A stretch of DNA of 64,000 bases from Euwallacea fornicatus (Eukaryota; Arthropoda; Insecta; Coleoptera; Curculionidae). How positions within the stretch are numbered: the first letter of the stretch is position 1; each line of letters opens with the position of its first letter. Shown here one piece after another: positions 36,424-47,881 of the stretch. The notes below the pieces were generated by a model, which was not told where the DNA came from, made no database searches, and saw nothing but the letters and a program-made list of their open reading frames with translations. Both the position numbers and the translations under genes were made by a program. Where the stretch lies: NCBI RefSeq assembly GCF_040115645.1, contig NC_089543.1:186001-250000 (forward strand), in the 5' to 3' direction.

Positions 36424-38532
36424 TAGGCATAAGTAGAAATTCACTTATGTTTACTCCACTAGGCACAGCTATTAATTTGATTACTCTACTCGTCTTTTTT
36501 ATGAGACTCCACTGACTATTTTATTCGAAAAATTTGAATTCCTCGTTTAACTTAGGAACTCCTTCATCCTTTCTTTTTTACTTAACAAAACACAACATAA
36601 AAATGTGAGCAGCTATAACTAATAGAGCAATTGCGTGCATTACCTAAGACTAATGATTAGATGACTAAATGATTAGGAACTTCTAGAAGAAATGAAAAAA
36701 TAAATAAAACGGTGTTAAAGGTTCTTATTTATAAAATATTTCGGTTACACCACTGAATTTTTATCAGAGAATAGCCACGAGTGTGTCGTGCAATTCCAGA
36801 AAAGTTCAATTTAACAATAAGAGAGTGGCGTAAAAACAAGAAAAGGAAAAATTAAAACAAATTGTGGAAGTTTACACAATTTGTTTTAATTCATTTCTTG
36901 CTATCACATAAATTAAAAAGAACTTGTGTTGTACAATAAAATTTGTTTCTTAATTTTTATAAGAATATGGGTTTAACTATATCCTTCAATTCGATTAATT
37001 TCAAGTTTTATTTAATAATAAATCAGTATTCTAAAGGAAATGAAGGATGTAGAATTATAAAAATAATACGTAATTTGTCCTACACCACTTGTTAAGGGGT
37101 TCCTTCGATAAATGAAACCACGAAAACGCCAATTTGGTTTACATAAAATGGACTGTATTTAACTTGCACTTATATCAAATAATGAAAGAGTTTTGGTCTA
37201 AGTAGGAAGAGGGAGAATGCTTAATTGAGTGGGTTGCACGCTATGATTTCGATCACATCCCGACACCGACGCAGCTTCCACACAAAGAGAAGAAAAAAAG
37301 AGAAAATATTACTTCGATTATCCCTTAAGTACTAAACCCGAGGAATTCCAACCAGGGGCGCACCACCACCAAGAACCCTTACAGGCTATGGCTAAGCCGG
37401 ATCCCATAAATTGCGGCCATCTGGGGAATATCTATGCTAGTCGCTTTTCTGAGAATATTGCAGGCCCAACAAATTGTCCATCACGGCAATAGTCCCGATC
37501 GAGAAAGCTTCCTTTGACTAGTAGCATATTCCCCAGCCAAAACGTACCCTTAGTTTTGGCCTGATGGGCCATGTGGTCTGACACCCAGATGGTATTCTCG
37601 GAATAAGTACCGCTGTACATGGGCGTAACTTAAGGAATAAAATAGAAATACATAACACAAACAACAACAAAAAAAAACAATAACTTAAAGTCCCTAACAC
37701 CACTGCATTTTCATAAGATAATAGAATTGATTTGAGAATAAGTCAGTGACTTGACGGTTTTAAACTTCATTAATAGTGGAGCAATCAGTGGCGCGGTTTG
37801 AAACAATTTAGTAAGCCAAAACTGAGCTAAAAAATGTCGTGAAAAATATTGTGCTGAAGATTTTAACAGTCACTTTATATCAGTATATTGATTTTTACAG
37901 TAAAAGAAATGGTAAAATAAACATCCCAAAAACTGACGCAGTTGGAAACACAATTTGAAAACGTAACTGCAACCTTGCATTTCACACTTTTGTATAGAGT
38001 AAATTCATTTCACTCAATCATTTTTGCAAAATTTAACCCATCAGCTAAAAAAAGACCCTATGTAACGACTCAATTGACTCTGAAACACAATAAGCTTCTA
38101 CATATAAAGCACTTGGATCTAAGGGTGCTCAGATTTATTTCGTACATAGAAGATAAATCCGCTCATTCATTGTCAATCATTATAATGACTCAGGAATTCA
38201 ATCCTTTTCGTTAAATCCAGAAATCTTCCAGTATACGAACTGCAGTTGAACAAACTTACATTTCCAGATTAAAGAAGATGGATATAGAAAAATCTGGTAA
38301 ATAAATTGTGTCGATAGGAAATGATAGACCAGAGCTTTATGCAGCCGAGAAATTCCTAAGAACGAAATTTATTTGACTTAGAGCGTTGATCCCTTAATAT
38401 AAAGTGAACAATGGTAAATCGAAAAAGCTAAAAACGCGTGAGGAATTTTTGATATAGCTTTAATACTTGTTAAAAGAAGAGCGTTAAATTTCTATAAAAT
38501 TGAGCCTGAAGTGACTGTAGTAGGCTGAAATA
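36424..38532. other. Intergenic, no gene seen (2.1 kb)
   Basis: A short block around 36750-36785 (TTACACCACTGAATTTTTATCAGA) has a weak direct echo at 37696-37725 (TAACACCACTGCATTTTCATAAGA). The GC-richer part 37320-37600 shows no domain on either strand. Confidence 0.4.
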
Positions 38533-39299
38533 CAGGGTGGAACAGCCAAATGGAATAAATTCAATATCTATATATTTCAACATACGTGAAAAAATACCGA
38601 AACACATCAATTTTAGGTTATGAAATTATGCCCTTTGTGTACCTATTTCAACGCCTAAATTTTTAAATTAGAAATATTGGTTTGTAATACCTTAATTGAA
38701 AGGTCTTTTCACTCTATGGCAAAGAATAATAAAAAAATCATAAATTCATGTAATGCACGAAACTCTCTACGGTGAACTGAAAACTTACTAACTAATACCT
38801 TTTTTGGATAATGTAATAAAATACTAAAACAAATCAACATACCCAGTATACCATAAGCTTGACATATCCCCTTAAGAATAACTTTAACGGACTAAGATCA
38901 GGTTATCGTACCGGCCATTCCGGCGATCTTCGCTTCCTTATCCACCGATGTGTAATAATTAATTCGAGGGACATTGGGATTAATTTGTTTTGTTATTTTA
39001 TTACATTATCAATAAGAAGTTCATTTTAAATAATAAGGTTTCAGTTCTTTGTAGTGAATTTCCTCAATTACATTAATATTTTTTCTATAACTCTTTCAAA
39101 TAAGATATTAAACACCCAAATTTTCAATTTAAAAATTTGGGAGTTGTCATTATCGCGGAAAAGGAGTTAAATTTAGGGATGAAATTTTTACGTCACAGGA
39201 TTTAATTTTAAAAACTAAAATTGACGTGTTTAGGTATTTTTTCCACATATGTCCAAATGTGCAGATATTGAATTTATTTCCTTTGGACATTCCACCCTG
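38533..39299 (-). mobile_element. DD41D-family element, decayed, 767 bp
   Basis: The ends CAGGGTGGAACAGCCAAATG and revcomp CAGGGTGGAATGTCCAAAGG are flanked by TA (38531-38532, 39300-39301). The arms remain alignable for at least 85 bp (AAATTCAATATCT, GAAAAAATACC, CAATTTTAG). On the minus strand near 38950-38845 a remnant reads RWIRKRRSPEWPVR, stop, PDLSPLKLFLRGYVKLMVY, the DD41D third-motif block with Asp replaced by Lys. The termini match those of 22816-23839, so the two are copies of one family in opposite orientation. Confidence 0.8.
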
Positions 39300-39301
39300 T
39301 A

Positions 39302-40238
39302 TAACTCCCAGTGCACAAACTCATTAATTTGCCAGCAATGCTTTCCCTTATATCGCGGCTTTAAAAATTTCTATTTCCCCACATAAATTATTCTTTAATG
39401 AAGCATAACTATCCTCATTAAATACCTCCAGGACTACCGATCCGAAGGTGTTTCATATCTAGCGGTTGCTTTACTTACAGAGGTTTCTCGTACATTGTCG
39501 TAAACGTTATAGAATGTATTGAAATGAATATTTAAATTATGTGAAATTGACTATGTATAATCTATATCAAAAATGCGTGCGTTGGTGTAAGTATTGTTAA
39601 AATAAAACTTTCAGCAAAGTTATTAGTCATCTCTTTAACAACCTCACTTTCGATTTCCTTAAGCCCTTGCCACATTTAATTGATTACAATTGCAACTGAA
39701 ATTAGTGTCGTTCTAATAGACTAATTGCGGCTTTCTCTATAGAATCTATTTATATTGTAATTGTCGTAAGCCGGCACATCATGTAAAACAAAAATAAATA
39801 ATGAGTGTTTAACCTTATCGGTGAACAAGGCCCTGTCAGCGCCAGACTGAGCGATTTCATCTTCGACCGAGTTTAGGGTCCAGTTTTATCAAAGAGAAAC
39901 TTCGAGTTTTTCATTTTCGGACGGCACACGGTAGCTGTATAGTAACATTCGAAATCCACGGCGATAGAAACTGGCGAAACCAGTGGATGCGGCCCTCCAA
40001 AAGCGAAAACTATACGGAAAATGCCGCGCATCCTACGTTCTGCTCAAGCCCAGACCCAGCATCCTTCTGGGTTCTCGTCTATCCAAACTTATCACGGCTG
40101 ATCGCATTTGATTCCAGTTGGAAAGTTATCCAAATTTTATATTTCGTTCGGGTTAGGCGAATAATCAATTCCTGAGTTTTAGTGCCTCTTCTCGATTGGC
40201 TGAAACGATTCAGAGAGTTTACTGCCGATGATACCTAT
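39302..40238. other. Intergenic, no gene seen
   Basis: No coding or repeat structure found. The GC-rich patch 39840-40100 gives a 62-codon plus frame without a recognisable domain. Confidence 0.35.
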
Positions 40239-41515
40239 GAGGATAGTCTTGGAAGTATCGACCTAAAAGATAAAGAAAAAAAATCTGGAAAATATTATAT
40301 TATTTCTCAACATAGTCTCCTTTGAGATTGACACACTTTGGCCAGCGGTATATTCTGTTTCTGGTAAGAGGCTCCGGATGTTTCATAATAAGCATCAATT
40401 TCGATACCACCTCCTCATTATTGGCAAATCTCTTTCCACTGGGCCATTTTTTCAAGTTTGGAAATTGAAAATCATCTGAGGGAGCTAAATCTGGCAAATA
40501 GGGTGGGCGAGGACAGAGTTCGAAACCGAGTTGATTGATTTTGGCCATCGCGATGATGTGAACGGAAGTGTGGACTAGTACGTTGTCTCCGTGAAACAAG
40601 AGTTTGTTTTTTGCCAAATGTGGGCGCTTTTTCCTAATTTCTTCGTTCAAACGCTAATAAATTTGTATAATACTTTCCGTTTATTGTTTTTCCTTCAGGA
40701 AGATAGTCAATAAAAATTGTTCCACGTGAATCTCAAAAAATTGACGCCATCACCTTTCCTGCAAATGGAACCATTTCGTCTTCTTTGGAGTCGATTCTCT
40801 CCTTTTTGATCATTAATTTGACTGCTCTTTTGTCTCAGGTGCGAAATGACGGACTTCTATTCCAGCCATGATTCTGAATCGACTCAAAAACTCTGCTTTA
40901 CTATCGCGAAACTTTGTTAAACACTCTCTTGAAACATCTTCACGGCGCTATTTTTGTTCAATTGCGAGTAAGTGCGGTAATCATACTGCACACAGCTTTC
41001 TTATATCAAATTATTTGGTCAAAATATGACGTCCCGTACTTTTTGAAATGCTTATAATATCTATTAACCCGCGCAATTTTAGCCGATGATGTTCCAGTGA
41101 AATTTTGAGCATTTGTTCCACAATATCAAGTCTGGAGTGTCACTGGGTCGACCACTGCAGAGTTCGCTTCGGCAGCTCGTATTGCCACATTTAAACTCTG
41201 CCACCCAATATTTTAGAGTTGTAGCGAAGGACCAGATTCTCCTAGAGTAGAATCCAACTCCGCTTTGATGTTGGCTGGACTTAGACCTTTTAAATGAAAA
41301 TGTCGAATCACGTACGATGACTATTTTTTTTATGTTCACAAAATCTCTGAAAGCGTTCACTAAAAAAGATTCTAAAACAGATCTAAATCGACGTAGCCTC
41401 CTCAAGCTTTAGACATAACCTTTTTAAGGTTAGGTCTTTGTTATATAAGAAAATTTTTTGCAAAGAATCGCCATCTATGTGTCTGATCGGGTACTTCTGG
41501 AACTTATCTCGCATG
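40239..41515 (-). mobile_element. mariner transposon, decayed, about 1.28 kb
   Basis: Imperfect terminal repeats can be aligned: the left reads GATAGTCTTGGAAGTATCGACC near 40241 (first 20 bases quoted as GATAGTCTTGGAAGTATCGA), and the right revcomp reads GATAAGTTCCAGAAGTACCC near 41506. The distance between them fits a full-size mariner. The internal frame is a Mos1/SETMAR-type mariner transposase, a different subfamily from those at 1711 and 18156. Confidence 0.75.
40300..41410 (-). pseudogene. mariner (D34D-type) transposase pseudogene
   Basis: Across several frames on the minus strand one reads an N-terminal WVAEFKCGNTSCRSELCSGR block (helix-turn-helix region), ECLTKFRDSKAEFLSR-like residues, and VRHFAPETKEQS (family block just after the first catalytic Asp). 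A final open stretch (40650-40300) follows with LLFHGDNVLVHTSV, PPYLPDLAPSDDFQFPNLKK and a C-terminus CVNLKGDYVEK. The second and third Asp are present; a two-residue insertion appears between them. The first catalytic region is destroyed by frameshifts and stops. Confidence 0.85.
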
Positions 41516-42204
41516 TGTTTGTCGTTCGTTATATATCGCGAGAGTTTGTTAACTAAGCATAGTTAGTGCTCAGAAAACAGCCATCAAGGACAAAAACGAT
41601 TTAAAAAATCTAGATGCAACTAAGGAAAGTAAAATAATCACTAAGTTGATCGACAATATGTAGTCGTGAATTTTTATAAGTGGAAACTGTTTCCAGATAC
41701 CAATTTAAACTAAAACTTCTAGACTGTACACATAACTCTCAGAAAGTTTTATGACAGTTCCTGAATTTATGAACTAAAAATAAAATCCTATTTTTGGTTT
41801 GAACTTTCTACGTTCTTTTTAGCGATATTTCTATTTTACTGCTAAATTTATCAAAATTTATTATTTTATAATAGGAATAATGGGCACAGCTTTTATTTTT
41901 CCAAAACCTATTAAACTACGTCCCTTAAACTTTTCAACTCGTAAAGTTAGATCAACATCGTTTAAAGCCGCGTTTAGATTGAAAATGAGCGATGGTCCAA
42001 CTTCGCTTAATACCTTTTTACTACAGTACTTTTGAAGAATAATGCACCTTTATGGAACTAAAAGCACGGAAATGTTATGTAAGACAATATCAAACAGCAT
42101 ATTCAGTTAAAGTTGCATTTACCGGGTTTCCACCTACAAAGCCCCAGATAGCTAATTATTTAATTTGTGAATAATTACTGCTTTCGTGTGAACCACCTCG
42201 AAGA
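41516..42204. other. Intergenic, no gene seen
   Basis: AT-rich, no supported feature. Confidence 0.35.
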
Positions 42205-42206
42205 TA

Positions 42207-42885
42207 CCGAATGGCCTAACTAAAACTTGCACCTTGAGTTTCAGTATTTATAATCAAAGTGTGAAAAATCCTTGAGACCTGGAAATTTTTATCCCTCAAA
42301 TTTAAAACGATACATTTCTTTATTTGTAACTTTTTTCTTAAAAAAGAAGGGTAACTGAAAGAAAGTGTTCACATTACTTTTCTGATTAATTTATTAAATG
42401 CTGAATATGACAGCCATTTATATCCCTAAAATAAAATAAATGTTCAAGGCGCTGTCTTCCGTTACGTAACATCTCGGGTGTAATTTAGTGACATTCATGT
42501 ATTATACGATTCAGTGATGTCTCACTTTGAAAAGTCTCTTTATTCTCATGTTGAAGTCTGCAGCTTTTATTGTGATGAATTAATCATTAACTACAAGTTT
42601 TTTCCCATAAATTTTGCCGTGCTGTCATATTAACGGAGATAGTGGAAGTGAATTCAAACTTGAAGGTTACAATAATAAATAATCCAACTATCTTCAAAAT
42701 GAGACATCACTCGATGCCCCTTCTTATTAGATGTTTTGGGGGTAACTTTCACTTCTGTTTAGGGGTTAAAAATATAATTAAAAAATTTCCCCTTCGAATC
42801 AAAAATTGATGGATGCGACAGTTTTTACACATTATTATTTTAATTACTGAAAATCGAGGTGCGAAGTTTTCGTTGGGCCACCTTG
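42207..42885 (-). mobile_element. TA-flanked inverted-repeat element, probable DD41D relic, 679 bp
   Basis: The left end CGAATGGCCTAACTAAAACT and right end (revcomp CAAGGTGGCCCAACGAAAAC) are inverted copies with TA on the outside (42205-42206, 42886-42887). They continue as CACCTTGAGTTTCAG / CACCTCGATTTTCAG. A second inverted pair, GTGATGTCTCA near 42512 and its inverse near 42701, lies inside. On the minus strand near 42480-42410 the residues TPEMLRNGRQRLEHLFYF followed by GCHI resemble the C-terminal end of a DD41D transposase. Confidence 0.6.
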
Positions 42886-42887
42886 TA

Positions 42888-44489
42888 CAATAGGCCCTGT
42901 TGGTTACCTTCTGGTTTATTGACGTCTTTGCAGTGAGGTTCCAGTGACTATTCAAACGAGGAATTTGATTCGGCTCTTCTGGAAAAAACAACAAATTTAA
43001 ATCGCCATAAAACTTAAAGTAAGCTATCCGGTGTTTATGCAGGATGTTTCCTCCTACATTTTTTTACTAGCTCGTGAAAAAAATTCACATGGTTTCTATA
43101 GCGCGTAACGAAACAGAAAAAATAGCAAACAAAGCAACCAATCAAAGCAAAAATTCCATATATTCATATAAAATTTGCGTCCACATTTGAAAAATTGCTA
43201 CGTTAATTAATCATGAGTAACATGATACTACTAAAAGGTTTTATTGAGTCTAGGGAAAATTCACATTTAGCTTTTAACTTTATTTGAGAAGGAAAATTTA
43301 TAATGAACAAATGTTTTTTACAGGTTTTTCCTTTAAAATCGAACCCTAAAACGGATATGATTTTTTTAAATCTCGTACAGATTAGGCTTAAATTAATCTA
43401 TAGGACATTAAGTCTCTTTTTACTTAAGTCGTGGATCGTAAATCCTCATCGAATTTGTGCCACCAGAAACTTAAATCCCCATCGAATTTTTGCAACCACA
43501 ATTGAGAAGTTAAATGTGAATTTTTCCTAAGCTCAATGAGACATTTAGTCATATAATATTTCTCATAACTATTAAACGCGGCAATTATTTCATTTATCAC
43601 AGGATACTGTCCGGGAACCGTGGATTAGTTTTTTAATATCAGATCCTGATTCTGAACAAATTCTAAATCTGAGCGAATTTGGATCACTCTGTCGATTTAC
43701 AAATTGAAAATTTATGATTTTTTAATATTTCCAAAAAACAGTGGCGTCGTTAGTTTCCAAGAACTAGAAAATTTACAAATTTATTAAGGTGAAATAAAGT
43801 TTTATTTGACCTAAAACTAGATTTTCTTAATTCGTCCTTTCTGGGCGCACATCTATGTTTTTCACTATAATTAAATTCAAGATTTTATATAGAAAATAAT
43901 TTCTGCAGCAATCAGCATGCACACTTTAAAAATTATTGGAGTATCACAGCGTTATAAAATCCAATAGTTTTCCGAATTGTTTTCGTTTATTGAATTTGTT
44001 GTGTAATTACACACAGAAAATTGGGGTTTTTGTGTTCTGTTCATTTACGTACTTCAAATTGCCGAGACCTGTATCTTACAGGCTGTAATGAATTTAGGTG
44101 TCAGTAAGCCCACAACGAGTCACCAACTCCTCGATTATAAGTTCGTCACCGATATTCGCAGCGGTTTTAAGTAGATATATTGAAATATTACTTATTTTCC
44201 GCCATTTTAAATCAGAATATAAACCTTCCATCAATATAGTTTGTAGTTTGGATTATGTGCGTCATACCTACGAATCGTATGCATCAAATCAATTCAAGGT
44301 CAACATAAAATATGATCAGTGGCGTCTCACAAATTTCATGGTTTTGGATTGAAATTGAAAAAGCTGGTACAACAAGAGCAGGTAAAGATGAAGAGCTATT
44401 AATTTATGAACTAAAGACCAGCAAAATAAAATGAAAATCACGAAAACTGGTTATGGTTATACGGAACGAAGTGAAATCATTAACATATA
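42888..44489. other. Intergenic, no gene seen; small tandem duplication
   Basis: A 33-bp unit beginning AAATCCTCATCGAATTT is duplicated in tandem at about 43439-43504. No gene or transposon motif was recognised in the remainder. Confidence 0.4.
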
Positions 44490-45363
44490 CAACAAACGCT
44501 CGATAACGTAAACACGTGATAATGGAATTATTGTGTTAATGTAAACACAAAATTTATAGTATAGGATTAAGCGGAACGCGCGACAATATAAACAATATAT
44601 GTATTCTCGATGACGTAAGAAGTTCTTGGCGGTGTCCAAAATAAAGGCAAAAGTAATAGGAAAAGCAAAAAATCCGCGATCAGTTAAAAATTTTAATATC
44701 CCCGTTGATTATCACTATTCGCAAACCGTTTGGATGACTAGCAGTATATTCCTGAAATGGTTCTACAACCACCTTGTCCCCGAGATATGGCAATGAATTT
44801 TTAATCGCAAATGTTTTACATATTCACAATTTGAGGATTAGTTAATTTGTATGTACAAAATTTCTAAAAAAACAGAAGCTTTCTAGAAAAGCGTTGTTAC
44901 TAATAAATTATGCATGAAGTCATCCTCCAGAGCAACAACTGAGGAGCGAGGATGGATAAATTTTCGTCATGTACAGGACGTCCCATATTCGAACCTCAAC
45001 GTGGAGACTTCGGAAACCGTAGGAGATACACAGCCAGTTAAATTGAGGCAAAATTGTGTCTATTGTGTGAAAAGTACTTTGCCTTTTTCATTAAAAAATT
45101 CCATTTACCTTCGGAGATATCCGTCAAAAATTGAAAATTACTATTTCCTTGTGATTCTTTTTCTGCCAAACTTATTGATTCGTCAAAAGTGCCATAAGTT
45201 AGCAAGTTTTTGGTCAAGTAATTTGAAATAGCTTCTATGTGTCTGCAAACGTTCTGGGTAGTCTTTATGTAACGTAAACTGATATAAACACCTAATGTAA
45301 ATACATAACAATAATGTGAATCAAATTTGGTTTGAATTAGTTCACGTCGCCAAGCGTCTACTG
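44490..45363 (+). mobile_element. Tigger/pogo-derived element A, 874 bp
   Basis: It begins CAACAAACGCTCGATAACGT after TA and ends with the inverted CAGTAGACGCTTGGCGACGT. On the plus strand a Tigger/jerky-type DDE transposase remnant is readable. First comes KVIGKAKNPRSVKNFNIP, then SQTVWMTSSIFLKWFYNHL (44640-44792). After a gap it continues FLKKQKLSRKALLLINYA, stop, SHPPEQQLRSEDG (about 44863-44960). The second catalytic Asp (DNAPSHP box) is Asn. A 3' insertion starting near 44975 (TACAGGACGTCCC) is absent from copy B at 53171. No CENP-B DNA-binding domain remains. Confidence 0.8.
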
Positions 45364-46031
45364 CATTGCCAGGTCTCTGATCGTGCTAGAATTGTAAAAA
45401 TTAACTAACTCATTGACATAGATTCGTACCACCCCCTTTATTCAACCTGTATACACTCCCATTATCAACTTTGACCTGTTAATTTAGTCTGTACAAGACC
45501 TGCATATTATATCTCTGTCTTTGTTATTTAAATGTTATGTTCCCCCCACACACCATAGGCACGTACATGCCACCTAATTCGATAAACACGCAAAGGTGCA
45601 AATTACAAATTATAGTTTATGTTGATATCACGGCTAGTTAAGTCAGAAGTCATAAAGAACTGCCACATACATAAAAATACATCGTAATATGACCACATCA
45701 CTTCATAAAAATTACAAAAGCCAAAAATTCGGAGGGGGGTGGGAGGATTATCGACCTTTCAGTAAACCCATGATAAAAGAATTTAAATAAAAATTCAGGG
45801 TGCCCCACAAGGAGGTTTCAGAGTCATCCACTCCATAGCAAGGAAATGTTATATTATAAAGACCAAAACAATGAGAGCCAATACAGACCAACGTTATGGT
45901 TTCACTGCTACCCGCATGGAAAAATTTCTACTTCACCTTGAATTACATTACAGGCATAAAGATTAAATCCAGATAGTCAACTTATCACAGACCGACATCT
46001 GGATCCTGAACAGTAGGACCTCCCTTCAGAA

Positions 46032-46093
46032 TGACGTCAATATGACGCACACGTGCTGATTCCAAGATACTATGATACGTCATTTTGACGTCA
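46032..46093. promoter_or_regulatory. Pair of CRE palindromes with an E-box
   Basis: Two perfect TGACGTCA octamers (46032-46039 and 46086-46093) lie in an imperfect inverted repeat. The first is followed by TGACGCAC on the plus strand; the second, read on the minus strand, is followed by TGACGTAT. CACGTG (46050-46055) lies between them. The arrangement would suit CREB/ATF-type bZIP and bHLH factors; function is inferred from motif identity only. Confidence 0.35.
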
Positions 46094-47455
46094 TCTTCTG
46101 GAAACGTCTTCTTAAATTCAGGGTCAAGAATCTATCTAAAAGTATGAACCTTTTGTCGAGATATTAAAAAACTAAAATCTGACATTATTTTTGCGCTTTA
46201 TAGGTTTTTAAAATTCTTGCAAAAGCAGCATATTTTTAGCAATTTTCATGCATGGCTAATGCACATTTTGAAAAGAAAATAAACTTATGCTAAATAAATA
46301 AGCTCATGGCGCTCTCTACAAACGCACGGCATTAAACACATATCGATTTTCCTGACTTCTCAGGGCAATAAAGGCAACTTTAGTATACGCGGCAGTAAAG
46401 TCAATGCTAATGTGCCCTTAGTGATTTTGTTACCACCATCTCTCGGAAACTTTGCTCTTTAATCTCCATCGCTTTGATGTTGCTAATAGCTGCCTTCACA
46501 AACTAAATAACTGAATAATCATTCTGCGTATTTTCCGGCCACCCAACAAAACCTGGATGCGAATGCCAGTAATAACAAACATTGTCTAGTTATCTGGAAT
46601 TTGATTTACTGTTTGTCTATTTGGAATATCTTTTGCACGGAGGTGGGCTTGATGCGATATAAAACTTGACATGTCTTGTGGCACCAAAGTCCATTTCACG
46701 ATAATATGTGTACATGGCAATTTCGTCCCCACTTTCCTCTTCCTCGAGTGTCTTCTGGGAGAGTCTCATTTTTATGAGACCCTACTCAGCCACTCGCAGT
46801 CTGCTCCCAAATGCGCTCTATTATTGTCTTAAACGACCACTAATGCTTTCGTATAATAGGCGAATGCATTATTTGTTAAAATGCTTATTTGCCGAAAGCG
46901 CCGAGAGCCGCTACAGGGAGTGTCGAATATCAAAAAGATTGAATAATTGCCGTAATTATACTCACTTTCCTCATAATTTACAGGGAAAGCTCCAACTTTA
47001 ATCACCACTTACAGTAATTCAACGTTTTATCCAATTCCATTTTCAGATTCACGCGGCTCCCCCGTTTTGATATTAATACTGTCAGGCGAAAATTGCACCG
47101 AAAAAATATGAAAAATACAAAAAATATAAAAGCAAAATGGGTTTCGACATAGAAGCCATTCCCGGGAGATATCCGGATCCCGGTCGGGAGTCCCTGGAGT
47201 ATAGTACGCGCCAGGCGGCACAAAATTAATGCATTCCCTGGAGAAATTCCAGCCGCGGTCTCCCTTGTGGATATGCATGTTCGCGCCAACTCCGCTATCC
47301 ATAATATCCAAAATAACCCTGATAGGTATATTTGGGAACAAGGAAAATTGTTTATTCGCCACAAATTTAATCTCACTGAAATATTCGAATCAAATATCTC
47401 TTAGACGTTGCGGTGGACTAAATTATGAATAGAACAGTCCATGGTGATAATGGAG

Positions 47456-47461
47456 TTTATT
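47456..47461 (-). terminator. Possible poly(A) signal of the zinc-finger gene
   Basis: AATAAA on the minus strand, 421 bp past the stop codon. It is the nearest canonical hexamer I found downstream. Such hexamers are common by chance in AT-rich DNA. Confidence 0.3.
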
Positions 47462-47881
47462 TTATCGAATCAACGCAATTATAATGCCGATAGCAACAAT
47501 GTTCATTGAGGGTGACAAAGTAGTTATTTGAAAGTGGGACGGGAATAATGAGAAATTTACATTATCGAACAACTCCCCACATTTCCATCCTACAAAAAGA
47601 GACATGGATTAAATTTAAAATAGCCATTGTAGCACATTTTACAATCGGTCATTTTAACAACTTAAAGAAAATGCAGTGAGTAACATTACAATCTAATTCC
47701 TGTTTCTTTTAACAACTCTGATTTTGATCCAGACACAATTGTTCTCACTAGCGCTTCTTTTCCGGCTCTTCTTTTTTCAACATCACAGATGAACTACAAA
47801 CTACAGTAATAGCTATAAACAATAAAAAAACAATCTCGATACGTATTAATAGTAACAAACATCCCAAAACTCCCAACCAAC

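Larger units (their letters stand above)
45364..47881. other. 3' flank and UTR of the zinc-finger gene; no gene supported
   Basis: This 2.5 kb is mostly unique sequence. It contains a CRE/E-box cluster (46032-46093), a small perfect hairpin (GTCTCAT 4-base loop ATGAGAC, 46763-46780), and a GC-richer block at 47000-47376. That block has overlapping minus frames of 124 and 111 codons, neither with a recognisable domain. The part nearest 47881 is the presumed 3' UTR of the minus-strand zinc-finger gene. A minus-strand AATAAA (plus 47456-47461) could be its poly(A) signal. Confidence 0.4.

Noticed and set aside
36740..37730. Weak direct repeats that might be short LTRs
   Set aside because: Similarity covers only about 30 bases, with no primer-binding site, polypurine tract or gag/pol between.
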